From contig JAPUEB010000024.1 in the NCBI GenBank assembly GCA_027492795.1, positions 124,001 to 188,000 of the forward strand: 64,000 nt of DNA, in the 5' to 3' direction. Source of the stretch: Chryseobacterium sp. GTDB lineage: Bacteria; Bacteroidota; Bacteroidia; Flavobacteriales; Weeksellaceae. Both the position numbers and the translations under genes were made by a program. Positions 8,348 to 16,736 of the stretch are shown here, in pieces. The notes under the pieces were generated by a model. That model was not told the origin of the DNA. It worked only from the letters and a program-made list of their open reading frames with translations, and did not search any database. How positions within the stretch are numbered: position 1 is the first letter of the stretch; each line of letters starts with the position of its first letter.

Positions 8348-9418
8348 ATGAAAAAGTTTCTTCCATTTTTCCTTTTTTTTACAGCGCATTTTTTTGCTCA
8401 GCAAGTTCCCACATTAACTGACGAAATTGCCTTAAAATTAGCCGAAAAACCACTACACTGTATCAATCAGGAGTATCCCAACAAAACTGCACACGTCATC
8501 AATGCAGAAAAAGATGCGGTTTTAACTCCGCAGCAACTCCATCCAAGTTTTTATGGCTGTTTCGATTGGCATTCCTCTGTTCATGGTCATTGGATGCTTG
8601 TTAGGCTTTTGAAAACTCATCCCAATTTGCCAAAATCTTCTGAAATTTTCAAAATTTTGGAAGAATCTTTTGAAAAGGAAAAAATAGCAGAAGAAGCAAC
8701 GTATTTCACCAAATATGAAGTGGCAAAAAGCTTTGAAAGAACTTACGGATGGGCTTGGTTGCTGAAGCTGGATGAAGAATTAGCGACGTGGAACCATCCG
8801 AAAGCAAAAATTTGGCATCAAAATCTAAAACCTTTAACCGACGAAATTTTGCGTTTGTGGAAAGAATATCTGCCGAAACAAACCTATCCAAACCGAACGG
8901 GAGTTCACCCAAATTCCGCTTTTGCAATGGCTTTTGCTTTAGATTGGGCAAGAGCAACCGGTGACAAAAATTTTGAAAATCAATTGGTAGAAAAATCAAA
9001 ATATTTTTATCTAAAGGACCAAAAAACTCCCGCATATTTGGAACCGGACGGAAGCGATTTTTTCTCCCCAAGTTTGCAAATAGCAGATTTGATGCACAGA
9101 ATTCTTCCACAAAAAGATTTTACAAAGTGGCTTGATAAGTTTTACGAGAAAAAAAGCCTTGAAAATATTTCGCAGATTCCGATAATTAGCGATATTAATG
9201 ATTATCAAACCGTTCATTTGGTTGGGCTTTCCTTTACTAGAGCGTGGTGTATGAAAGGAGTTGCTGCTGCGCTACCGAAAAATCACAAATTGAAAAAAAG
9301 TTTCAGCCAAACAGCGGACAAGTTTTTGGCAAATGCTCTTCCACTGGTTTTTCAGGGCAATTATGGCGGCGATCATTGGTTGGCAAGTTTTGCGGTGTAT
9401 GCTTTATCTGATGAATGA
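8348..9418 (+). CDS. secreted DUF2891 family protein
   Basis: A 356-aa protein with a signal peptide (MKKFLPFFLFFTAHFFAQ). The mature part matches the DUF2891 family: HPSFYGCFDWHSSVHGHW near residue 65 is its hallmark, and GDHWLASFAVYAL closes the domain. The family is predicted to adopt an alpha/alpha-toroid fold like glycoside-processing enzymes; no activity is established to my knowledge. Starts 18 bp after the small membrane pair, so it may share their transcript, and ends at a strong bidirectional terminator. Confidence 0.88.
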   Translation: MKKFLPFFLFFTAHFFAQQVPTLTDEIALKLAEKPLHCINQEYPNKTAHVINAEKDAVLTPQQLHPSFYGCFDWHSSVHGHWMLVRLLKTHPNLPKSSEIFKILEESFEKEKIAEEATYFTKYEVAKSFERTYGWAWLLKLDEELATWNHPKAKIWHQNLKPLTDEILRLWKEYLPKQTYPNRTGVHPNSAFAMAFALDWARATGDKNFENQLVEKSKYFYLKDQKTPAYLEPDGSDFFSPSLQIADLMHRILPQKDFTKWLDKFYEKKSLENISQIPIISDINDYQTVHLVGLSFTRAWCMKGVAAALPKNHKLKKSFSQTADKFLANALPLVFQGNYGGDHWLASFAVYALSDE

Positions 9419-9490
9419 TTGTTTGATACGATGTTTGTTGAATTTTGATGCGATGATTTAAACGTTTCAAAATAATCAAAACAAAAAAAA

Positions 9491-9522
9491 GACTGAATTT
9501 GGTTTGAATTCAGTCTTTTTTT
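9491..9522. terminator. bidirectional terminator
   Basis: Stem GACTGAATT/AATTCAGTC (9491-9499 and 9507-9515), flanked by eight A and seven T. Serves the DUF2891 gene and the convergent lipoprotein gene ending at 9550. Confidence 0.9.
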
Positions 9523-9549
9523 AGGGAAGTTATTTACAACCTTCACCTT

Positions 9550-10713
9550 CTACCTTGGTTTATACTTTTCATAAGGATCTTCGCCCGATTCTTGCTGTTT
9601 TTGTGCTGTTTCACCTGAAGATGAATCGCTATTTCTTTGGGAATAGTTTTGTTTTTCTTGGTGAACTTTCTGTTGAATACTTTCCTCCATTTTCTTTTTC
9701 ATTTGACGGTTCATCAGGTAGATGATGAGAAGCATGATAGGAATAAGGATGAGGCATACCAAAATAATTAAGCCTGTTGTACCAAATTTTTCTAAAAAAC
9801 TTTTTTCTGTATCATTTTTAGCAGTTTCGGCAGTGTTATGTTCCGAAATACTTTCGGTAGCTGATAGCATATTTTCGGTAAGCGTGATTTCCAAATTGCA
9901 AATTTGATCTGGATTATAATCGGTTCCTTCAGTCTCTATACTTTTGGTTTTCAAAACTCCTATATTTTGCGAAATAGAATTCGTTGCAGCGTCAAAGTAC
10001 TGATACGGAATTTTTGCGGTAATTACCTGTTTTTTTTCGTTTCCTTGTTGCCCAAAATGTTCTGCAACTATCTCGCCGCCGTATCTTTGGAGGTTTGTGG
10101 TAATTTCTTTCTGGGCGGCTCCGATATTTTGCACGTTAAGTTCAATAGTTCCGTTTTTTGAAATAGGTTGCGAAATATTTTCAGAAACAGAATTTGATGA
10201 GGTGGGGTCTATCTGCGTTGTAGTTTTGGATTTTTTCGCATCGGAACTTGTAGCTGGATTTTTGGGTGTTTGTGGTGTTTCGGTTTGGGTGTTATTGGTA
10301 CTCGCGCTTTTTTTAGAAACTTTTTCCAAGGTTTTGGATATAGTTGAGAGCGCATCAATCGGGTTTTTGCTTTCTTTCAAAACTTTTCCCGCAGAATCTA
10401 CCGTTTTGATAAGATCAGCATTTTTTGTGATTTTTTCGGTAGTTTTTTGGATAACGGAATTTAAGGAATCTATATCTTTAGTGTTTTCGCGGATTACTTT
10501 TTCTACGTTTTCCGTTTGTTTTTTTATCTCCGAGTTTATTTTTGTAGAATCGTTTACAATTTTTGAAATGGAATCCAGCGTTTTAAATCCATCTTTTGCA
10601 CTTTGCAAAAGGCTGTCTGCCGATTTTATGGTATCCGTAGTTTGCTGCATTTCTGTTTTGGAACAAGAAACCAAAAATAGAGTAGCGAGTGAGGTAATGA
10701 GAAATTTTTTCAT
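9550..10713 (-). CDS. DUF4349-type lipoprotein with C-terminal TM
   Basis: A 387-aa predicted lipoprotein: MKKFLITSLATLFLVSC gives a lipobox with Cys17. Residues 20-130 are a polar, helix-rich region full of Ser/Asp/Lys (likely coiled coil), followed by a Ser/Thr/Pro-rich linker (130-180). A DUF4349-like domain (about 185-290: NGTIELNVQNIG, RYGGEIVAEHFG, ITAKIPYQYFDAA) comes next, then a membrane helix (about 312-335) and a Gln/Glu-rich tail. DUF4349 proteins are envelope proteins of unknown function. The gene is transcribed alone. Confidence 0.82.
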   Translation of the reverse strand: MKKFLITSLATLFLVSCSKTEMQQTTDTIKSADSLLQSAKDGFKTLDSISKIVNDSTKINSEIKKQTENVEKVIRENTKDIDSLNSVIQKTTEKITKNADLIKTVDSAGKVLKESKNPIDALSTISKTLEKVSKKSASTNNTQTETPQTPKNPATSSDAKKSKTTTQIDPTSSNSVSENISQPISKNGTIELNVQNIGAAQKEITTNLQRYGGEIVAEHFGQQGNEKKQVITAKIPYQYFDAATNSISQNIGVLKTKSIETEGTDYNPDQICNLEITLTENMLSATESISEHNTAETAKNDTEKSFLEKFGTTGLIILVCLILIPIMLLIIYLMNRQMKKKMEESIQQKVHQEKQNYSQRNSDSSSGETAQKQQESGEDPYEKYKPR

Positions 10714-10840
10714 GATAACAGTTAAGTTTGCAGATTTTACAATTACAATTTATGTTCCTTTTTATTCTGATTTTCTTTCATAAATTGTATATCGTTAAGA
10801 TTATCAATGTTTTGTAAAATGTTTTTACAAGCGTTTAACA

Positions 10841-10869
10841 AAAAATCCATGGAAGTCCCATGGATTTTT
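10841..10869 (-). terminator. terminator of the lipoprotein gene at 10927
   Basis: Nearly perfect hairpin AAAAATCCATGG/CCATGGATTTTT with a 5-nt loop, 58 bp beyond the stop of the - strand lipoprotein; on the - strand it ends in a T run. Confidence 0.85.
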
Positions 10870-10926
10870 AAATTATTTGATTTTTTTGTATCTAATTTTA
10901 AATTGGCAGAAAATTTTTTAACAAGT

Positions 10927-11421
10927 TTATTCTGTCACAGTTGCATCTCCCAAAAACTCACCAATTACCTTCATTCCTGCTTCTGGTTTAAAATCAAAAT
11001 TTACCTTGAAGGTTTTGTCGCCGGTTCGCTGCACCACACATTTTCCTAAGACCAGATTATTATAAGTATGGGTGCTTTTTCCGTTGGTTTCGGCATAATG
11101 AGACAACCATGGATCCAATTGCTTGCTGTTTCCGTACAAAATATAAGTTCCATTAATACCTATATCATTGTAAGGGAAGCTAATTGCCAGATTTACTCTT
11201 TGGGTAGCATCACCATTTAACGACTGGAAAGTAAAAACATATTTGTTCGTAATGTCGGGATTAGAGCTTTTATAACCTTTCACTGTAGCTTCGTTGATGG
11301 TGTAGGATACATTATCAACTTTAAAAGAACCTAAGTTTTTCTTCTCTTCTTCGGTCTTGCAGGAGTTGAATGCAAAAAGAATTGCAGCTAAAAGTAATGA
11401 AAGTGTAAACAGTTTTTTCAT
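10927..11421 (-). CDS. lipoprotein of unknown function
   Basis: A 164-aa predicted lipoprotein (MKKLFTLSLLLAAILFAFNSC, lipobox Cys21). The mature part is beta-rich (LGSFKVDNVSYTINEATVKG and later VNFDFKP), a pattern common in small Bacteroidota periplasmic lipoproteins with a single immunoglobulin-like or lipocalin-like sheet. No catalytic motif is visible and no family is recognised. Monocistronic, with its own terminator at 10841-10869. Confidence 0.78.
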   Translation of the reverse strand: MKKLFTLSLLLAAILFAFNSCKTEEEKKNLGSFKVDNVSYTINEATVKGYKSSNPDITNKYVFTFQSLNGDATQRVNLAISFPYNDIGINGTYILYGNSKQLDPWLSHYAETNGKSTHTYNNLVLGKCVVQRTGDKTFKVNFDFKPEAGMKVIGEFLGDATVTE

Positions 11422-11490
11422 TGATGGTAATTTTAAGCGAATCTAATTTAATTTTCAGAATTTTACAATAGAATTTGAATAATTTTTAGT

Positions 11491-13086
11491 TTACTCATTC
11501 CGAAACTCACTCACAAAATGCAGTTTCACATTCGGAAATTTTTCCTGCGTCATGTGGATTGTAAAGGAAGAATCAGCCAAAAATACTAACTGATTGTATT
11601 TGTCTCTTGCCAAAAACCTTTGCTTCAATCTTGCAAATTCTTTAAATTCTTCCGATTTTTCATCGGCTTCCACCCAACAAGCTTTGTGTATGGAGAGAGG
11701 TTCGTAGGTGCATTTCGCGCCATATTCGTGCTCCAAACGGTACTGAATGACCTCGTATTGCAGCGCTCCCACAGTTCCGATGATTTTTCGGTTGTTCATT
11801 TCCAATGTGAACAATTGCGCCACACCTTCGTCCATCAACTGGTCGATTCCTTTTGCCAACTGTTTTGCCTTTAAAGGATCGTCGTTGTTGATGTAACGGA
11901 AATGTTCCGGCGAAAAACTAGGAATTCCTTTGAAGTTTAGCTTTTCTCCTGCCGTTAAAGTATCGCCAATTCTGAAATTTCCCGTGTCGTGAAGTCCGAC
12001 AATGTCGCCCGGAAAACTTTCATCAACAACCTCTTTTTTATCTGCAAAAAACGCATTCGGAGCGGCGAATTTCATTTTTTTTCCTTCTCTTACGAGCAGA
12101 TAATTTTCATTTTTCTTAAATTTTCCTGAAACAATCTTCACGAAAGCTAATCTGTCGCGGTGTTTCGGATCCATATTTGCGTGAATTTTGAATACAAAAC
12201 CGGTAAAATTCTGCTCTTCGGGCTTCACAATTCTTGCGTCGCTTTGTTTTGGTTGAGGCATCGGTGCAATATCGATAAAGGCATCCAAAAGTTCACGAAC
12301 TCCGAAATTATTCAAAGCAGAACCGAAGAAAACCGGCTGCAAATCGCCATTCATGTAATCTTCACGATTAAATTCTGGATAAACAGATTGAATTAATTCC
12401 AGTTCCTCACGCAAAGTTTCTGCGGCTTTTTTACCAATCGCTTCATCAATTTTAGCATCGTTGATTTCATCAAATTTCACCGTTTCACCAACTTTTTGCT
12501 TTTTCTCTTCTAAAAAAAGCTGAATATTGTTTTCCCAAATATTATAAATTCCCTGAAACTCGCTTCCCATACCAATCGGCAAAGAAAGCGGACAAACCAT
12601 AAGTCCGAGTTTTTGCTCCACTTCATCCAGCAAATCGAAGGCATCTTTTCCTTCGCGGTCGAGTTTATTGATGAAAACCAACATCGGAATATTACGCATT
12701 CTACAAACCTGAACGAGTTTTTCGGTTTGTTCCTCAACACCTTTTGCAACGTCCACCACAACAATTACAGAATCTACCGCCGTTAAAGTTCGGTATGTAT
12801 CTTCAGCAAAATCTTTGTGACCGGGAGTATCTAAAATATTGATTTTTCGACCTTTATATTCAAATGCCAAAACCGAGGTCGCTACGGAAATTCCTCTTTG
12901 TCTTTCGATTTCCATAAAGTCGGAAGTGGCTCCTTTTTTTATTTTGTTGGATTTTACGGCTCCCGCTTCCTGAATTGCGCCTCCAAAAAGAAGCAATTTC
13001 TCGGTAAGCGTGGTTTTTCCGGCATCGGGATGTGCGATAATTCCGAAGGTTTTTCGTTTTTCTATTTCTTTAATTAAATCTGACAT
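11491..13086 (-). CDS. prfC: peptide chain release factor 3
   Basis: A 531-aa translational GTPase that recycles RF1/RF2 from the ribosome after peptide release. G1 loop AHPDAGKTTLTEK (about 18-30), G2 region RQRGISV, G3 DTPGHKDF (about 91-98) and G4 NKLDRE (about 145-150) are intact, and length matches RF3. The C-terminal domains end with the family-typical KFPNVKLHFVSEF. Transcribed alone; upstream lies a short region before the divergent CPBP protease gene. Confidence 0.96.
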   Translation of the reverse strand: MSDLIKEIEKRKTFGIIAHPDAGKTTLTEKLLLFGGAIQEAGAVKSNKIKKGATSDFMEIERQRGISVATSVLAFEYKGRKINILDTPGHKDFAEDTYRTLTAVDSVIVVVDVAKGVEEQTEKLVQVCRMRNIPMLVFINKLDREGKDAFDLLDEVEQKLGLMVCPLSLPIGMGSEFQGIYNIWENNIQLFLEEKKQKVGETVKFDEINDAKIDEAIGKKAAETLREELELIQSVYPEFNREDYMNGDLQPVFFGSALNNFGVRELLDAFIDIAPMPQPKQSDARIVKPEEQNFTGFVFKIHANMDPKHRDRLAFVKIVSGKFKKNENYLLVREGKKMKFAAPNAFFADKKEVVDESFPGDIVGLHDTGNFRIGDTLTAGEKLNFKGIPSFSPEHFRYINNDDPLKAKQLAKGIDQLMDEGVAQLFTLEMNNRKIIGTVGALQYEVIQYRLEHEYGAKCTYEPLSIHKACWVEADEKSEEFKEFARLKQRFLARDKYNQLVFLADSSFTIHMTQEKFPNVKLHFVSEFRNE

Positions 13087-13193
13087 AGTGAAAATTCTGC
13101 GTGCAAAAATCGTGTTTTTTTGCGAGATGGGAAAATGGAGGGTGATGGATGTTGGGTGATAAACGTTGGAAAAAGGATGTTTTTATAAAATAT

Positions 13194-13201
13194 TATATTT
13201 G
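13194..13201 (+). promoter_or_regulatory. -7 box TATATTTG for the CPBP protease gene
   Basis: Match to the Bacteroidota -7 consensus TAnnTTTG, 16 nt before the ATG at 13218. No convincing -33 TTTG at standard spacing. Confidence 0.55.
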
Positions 13202-13217
13202 TCACAAAATAAACTGA

Positions 13218-14057
13218 ATGGAATCGTCTAAATTTTCCTCACTTCCAAAATATACCTTCAACTGGAAAGGCGCTTTAGCATTAATCTTGGGAGCATTCGT
13301 TCCTTCAATGATTTTGGCGTCGGTAAATGTATTTTCAATGTTTTTCTTGAAGGAAAATTTTCAGTATGATGACATTTTTCTTCTGATTTCCAATACTGTA
13401 ATGTGGATAGGAGCAATTTGGGCTTTCGATTTTTTTATTTGTCGCCCACAAACCCGAAAACCTCTGAATTTCAGTTTTTCAACCAAAAATTTTTATACGT
13501 ATATCCTGATTTTTCCATTGATGCTCGGAATGATGTTTATTGCAGAATTTATCACCGGAAAAATACCGATTACAGGACCTTTTTTTGGAAAAATGTATGA
13601 AATTTTTTCAAGAATCATGGAGCAAATGTCGAAAGATACATCTGTAATGATTGTTTTGGCAGTAATCATGGCGCCGATTTTTGAGGAAATTGTTTTTCGT
13701 GGGATTATTCAGAAAGGGTTGATTAACAAAGGAATGCGACCTATGACTGCGATTTGGATTTCGGCTTTGGTTTTCGGACTGGTTCACGGAAATCCGTGGC
13801 AATTTGTAGGAGCGGTTTTGCTCGGTTTTGTATTGGGAATTGTTTATGAAAAAACGAAATCTTTACTGATGCCAATTCTGCTTCACGCTTTTAATAACGG
13901 TATTTCTACGTTGCTTTTATTTTATGGAGATACTGAAAGTTTTTCAGATTTTTTCCATATTTCAGAGTATGTTATTTTAGGAATCGGAATAGTAATTTTT
14001 GCAATCTTTTATTTTCTTTTTATGAAGAAATATCGGGTGCATTATTCTGAAAATTAA
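13218..14057 (+). CDS. CPBP family intramembrane metalloprotease
   Basis: A 279-aa membrane protein of the CPBP (CAAX protease and bacteriocin-processing, Abi) family. The glutamate motif EEIVFRG (about 155-161), FGLVHGN with the histidine (about 189-195), and LLHAFNN (about 223-229) are the three conserved catalytic blocks. About seven hydrophobic segments surround them. Substrate unknown; relatives cleave prenylated proteins or bacteriocin-related peptides. It has its own -7 box and is followed by the CACCATT repeat region upstream of rdgB. Confidence 0.9.
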   Translation: MESSKFSSLPKYTFNWKGALALILGAFVPSMILASVNVFSMFFLKENFQYDDIFLLISNTVMWIGAIWAFDFFICRPQTRKPLNFSFSTKNFYTYILIFPLMLGMMFIAEFITGKIPITGPFFGKMYEIFSRIMEQMSKDTSVMIVLAVIMAPIFEEIVFRGIIQKGLINKGMRPMTAIWISALVFGLVHGNPWQFVGAVLLGFVLGIVYEKTKSLLMPILLHAFNNGISTLLLFYGDTESFSDFFHISEYVILGIGIVIFAIFYFLFMKKYRVHYSEN

Positions 14058-14129
14058 GATATTAAGAAATTTAGTAATACCTTATTTTTTTGATTTACCA
14101 ATTTACCAATTTATCAATTATCAATTATT

Positions 14130-14219
14130 ATTCACCATTCACCATTCACCATTCACCATTCACCATTGACCATTGACTATTCACCATTCACCATTCACCA
14201 TTCACCATTCACCATTCAC
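14130..14219. repeat. tandem heptamer CACCATT leader
   Basis: About eleven units of CACCATT (with GACCATT/GACTATT variants in the middle) run up to the base before the rdgB ATG at 14220. A spurious upstream ATG at 14166 would translate the repeat as a meaningless extension. Confidence 0.92.
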
Positions 14220-14798
14220 ATGAAAAAACAAATCCTCATCGCCACACACAATCTTCACAAAAAAGAAGAAATTCAGCACATTTTAGGCACTCAGTTTTTG
14301 GTGAAAACACTTACCGATTATAATCTTCACGATGAAATTGTGGAAGACGGCAAAACTTTCCACGAAAACGCAGAAATAAAGGCAAAATATTGTTTTGAAA
14401 AAACCGGAATTCCCAGTATTGGTGATGATTCCGGATTGGTGGTTGATGCTTTAAATGGACGACCTGGAATTCACTCCGCTCGTTACGCTTCCGACCACGA
14501 TTTTCCAAAAAACATTGCCAAAGTTTTAGAGGAAATGGAAGGTATAAATGACAGAAAAGCCCATTTTGTAACCGTTTTATGTTATTACGACGAAAAAGGT
14601 CCGCAATTTTTTGAAGGAAAAGTTTTTGGAAATTTGCTCACAGAAAACAAAGGATTCAAAGGATTTGGCTACGATCCGATTTTTGTTCCCAATGGTCATG
14701 AAATCACCTTTGCAGAAATGCCTCCCGAAGAAAAAAACAAAATTTCTCACAGAAAAAATGCGATAGACTTGATGTTGAAAGAGTTTGGGAGTGTTTGA
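14220..14798 (+). CDS. rdgB: RdgB/HAM1 non-canonical purine NTP pyrophosphatase
   Basis: A 192-aa dITP/XTP pyrophosphatase that removes deaminated purine nucleotides before they enter DNA or RNA. N-terminal ILIATHNLHKKEEI (NTP-binding SxNxxK-type motif, here THNLHKK), GDDSGLVVDALNGRPG (metal and active site, about 66-81) and FGYDPIFVP (about 145-153) are family hallmarks. The start at 14220 gives the standard length; an ATG at 14166 lies inside tandem repeats and is rejected. The 3' end runs into another repeat, and the last codons (EFGSV) read like repeat-derived sequence. Confidence 0.95.
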   Translation: MKKQILIATHNLHKKEEIQHILGTQFLVKTLTDYNLHDEIVEDGKTFHENAEIKAKYCFEKTGIPSIGDDSGLVVDALNGRPGIHSARYASDHDFPKNIAKVLEEMEGINDRKAHFVTVLCYYDEKGPQFFEGKVFGNLLTENKGFKGFGYDPIFVPNGHEITFAEMPPEEKNKISHRKNAIDLMLKEFGSV

Positions 14799-14827
14799 GT
14801 GTTTGAGAGTGGGAGAGTTTGAGAGTA
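14785..14827. repeat. tandem GAGTGTTT/GAGAGTTT repeat over the rdgB stop
   Basis: Degenerate 7-8-bp units (GAGTTTGG, GAGTGTTT, GAGAGTTT) begin inside the last codons of rdgB and continue past the stop. Confidence 0.75.
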
Positions 14828-14877
14828 ATATCATTCATCATTCATTATTCATTATTACCATTACCAAGAATTTTGCG

Positions 14878-14885
14878 TAAATTTG
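14878..14885 (+). promoter_or_regulatory. -7 box TAAATTTG for the RNase Z gene
   Basis: Consensus match 69 nt before the TTG start at 14955; no clear -33 element. Confidence 0.45.
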
Positions 14886-14954
14886 CAATCCTTACATTTT
14901 AAAATCTGTAATTTTTTTTCATTATTCATTGTTAATTATTAATTAAAATTTTTT

Positions 14955-15872
14955 TTGAGCACTTATCTCACTATTCTCGGTTACAATTCCGCAATTCCTA
15001 CAGTAAATTCTTCGCCAACAGCACAATTGCTGGAGATGGAAGAACGCCATTTTTTGATTGATTGCGGCGAAGGAACTCAGGTTCAGTTGAGGAAGGCAAA
15101 AGCAAAGTTTTCAAAAATTAACCATATTTTTATTTCGCATCTGCATGGCGATCATTGTTTTGGTTTGCCGGGATTAATTGCCAGTTTCAGGCTTTTGGGA
15201 CGTGAAACTCCGCTTCACGTTTATGGGCCGAAAGGAATTAAGGAAATGCTGGAAACCATTTTCAGAATTACGGAAACACATCGTGGTTTTGAAGTGGTAT
15301 ATCACGAATTGGAAAGCAAAAATTCTGAAAAAATCTTTGAAGACAAAAGGGTAGAAGTGTTCACAATTCCGCTGAACCACAGGATTTATTGCAACGGCTA
15401 TCTTTTTCGCGAAAAGCCAAATGAACGCCACCTCAATATGGCGGAAATTTCAAAATATCCCGAAATTGAAACCTGCGATTACCATAATCTAAAATTGGGA
15501 AAAGATTTCGTTTTAAGCGATGGTTACGTTTTGAAAAATGAGATTTTAACCACAGATCCTTCTGCTTCAGTTTCTTACGCTTTTTGCAGCGATACACGTT
15601 ATGACGAGAGAATAATTCCAATAATAAAAAATGTAGATGTGCTTTATCATGAAGCTACATTTCTACACGATTTGAAGGAGATGGCAGATTACACAGGTCA
15701 TACAACCGCTTTGGAAGCAGCCAGAATTGCAAGAAAAGCCAATGTTGGAAAGCTGATTTTAGGACATTTTTCAAACCGATATCCCAATTTGTCTGATTTC
15801 ATAAGAGAAGCAGGCGAGATTTTTCAAAATACCGTTTTGCCGCAACAGTTACAATCCATTCCAATTGATTGA
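14955..15872 (+). CDS. rnz: ribonuclease Z
   Basis: A 305-aa metallo-beta-lactamase-fold endonuclease that cuts the 3' trailer from tRNA precursors. The zinc site HLHGDH (about 62-67) is intact, along with the later ligand-bearing CSDTRYDE and GHFSNRY segments and the exosite-like middle region. The start codon is TTG at 14955 (STYLTILGYNSAIPT): no ATG lies upstream in frame and later ones would remove conserved N-terminal strands. This fits the window, whose own tRNA lacks an encoded CCA and needs 3' processing. Confidence 0.94.
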   Translation: MSTYLTILGYNSAIPTVNSSPTAQLLEMEERHFLIDCGEGTQVQLRKAKAKFSKINHIFISHLHGDHCFGLPGLIASFRLLGRETPLHVYGPKGIKEMLETIFRITETHRGFEVVYHELESKNSEKIFEDKRVEVFTIPLNHRIYCNGYLFREKPNERHLNMAEISKYPEIETCDYHNLKLGKDFVLSDGYVLKNEILTTDPSASVSYAFCSDTRYDERIIPIIKNVDVLYHEATFLHDLKEMADYTGHTTALEAARIARKANVGKLILGHFSNRYPNLSDFIREAGEIFQNTVLPQQLQSIPID

Positions 15873-16038
15873 TTCAGAAATAGTTTTGCAAAAAATTAAT
15901 TTAACTAAAATTAATTGTTGCTGACTGAAATATTATTGTATCTTGCAGCCAATTATTTAGATAGAAATTCAATCGATGTTCATAGCGTTTGTTGGTTTCA
16001 TTTTACTTAATCAACAAATTTTTAATTTTTTTTTTACA

Positions 16039-16383
16039 ATGAACATTTTTATTTCAAACATCAATTACTCAGTAGTTGATTCCGAATTGCAAGCGCTTTT
16101 CGAAAATTACGGAACTGTAGATTCTGCAAAAGTTATAACAGACAGAGAAACAGGTCGTTCAAGAGGTTTTGGTTTTGTAGAAATGCCTAATAATGATGAG
16201 GCATTGAAAGCTATTGAAGAACTGAACCAAAGAGAATTCAAAGAAAAAGTAATGAACGTTGCTGAAGCGCGTCCGAAAGAGCAAAAGCCAAGAAGTTTCG
16301 GAGGAGATAGAGGCGGTTTCAACAGAGGCGGCGGTGGCGGCTACAATCGTGGCGGCGGAAACGACAGAAGAGGCGGTTGGTAA
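16039..16383 (+). CDS. RRM RNA-binding protein with Gly/Arg tail
   Basis: A 114-aa cold-shock-type RNA-binding protein. It has a single RRM (about residues 1-80) with RNP2 IFISNI at 3-8 and RNP1 RGFGFVEM at about 41-48, followed by a Gly/Arg/Asn-rich tail (RGGFNRGGGGGYNRGGG) like those of cyanobacterial and Bacteroidota Rbp proteins. The ATG at 16039 gives a canonical RRM start; an in-frame ATG at 15976 would add an unrelated hydrophobic extension and is rejected. The long A/T-rich leader (about 166 bp since rnz) could carry temperature-responsive structure, which is inference. Confidence 0.92.
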   Translation: MNIFISNINYSVVDSELQALFENYGTVDSAKVITDRETGRSRGFGFVEMPNNDEALKAIEELNQREFKEKVMNVAEARPKEQKPRSFGGDRGGFNRGGGGGYNRGGGNDRRGGW

Positions 16384-16404
16384 TCAGTCCAAATAAAAAT
16401 ATCC

Positions 16405-16445
16405 AAAGTTCAGAAGTTTTTCTGAACTTTTTTTTATTTTTTTTA
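16405..16445 (+). terminator. rho-independent terminator
   Basis: Stem AAAGTTCAGA/TCTGAACTTT (16405-16414, 16421-16430) with a 6-nt loop and a long T run, right after the RRM gene. Confidence 0.9.
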
Positions 16446-16736
16446 ATGATTACTTAAGGTTTTGGATAATAATATATTGAAAATCAATTTCTTTACCCCA
16501 ACCCTAAAAGGGAGGAAATTGATTTTCTTCGCTCCGTGTCATCCTGAGGCTCTCGAAGGAAGATTGGGGAAAACGAAGAAAATTAATTTCCGATTAGGTA
16601 GTATATTGTGCAACCAAATATTTTTTTTCTTTGTATATGCAATAAATCCATAACAAAACAACAGCAAAAAATCCTATCTTTGCAAACCTCTAATGAGCAG
16701 AAAGCAAATAGCCGACTGCCTAAAGCATAAAAAAAT
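16446..16736. other. intergenic region with repeat remnants
   Basis: No gene is seen. It holds a perfect 13-bp inverted repeat GAAAATCAATTTC/GAAATTGATTTTC at 16479-16491 and 16515-16527. Next to it at about 16537-16560 is GTCATCCTGAGGCTCTCGAA, a half-arm resembling the GTCATTCC palindromic elements found near 34.4-38.1 kb. The ychF -7 box follows at 16675. Confidence 0.7.
16675..16682 (+). promoter_or_regulatory. -7 box TATCTTTG for ychF
   Basis: Exact TAnnTTTG match, 54 nt before the ATG, in an otherwise gene-free region. Confidence 0.65.

Noticed and set aside
10097-10783. Open frame of 228 codons on the + strand over the DUF4349 lipoprotein gene
   Set aside because: It is antisense to a gene with a signal peptide and clear domain structure, and its residues reflect the Ser/Lys-rich composition of that gene. 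No start context or family.
15976-16038. N-terminal extension of the RRM protein from an ATG at 15976
   Set aside because: The extension is a hydrophobic stretch that is not part of an RRM; start at 16039 begins directly with the RNP2 strand.
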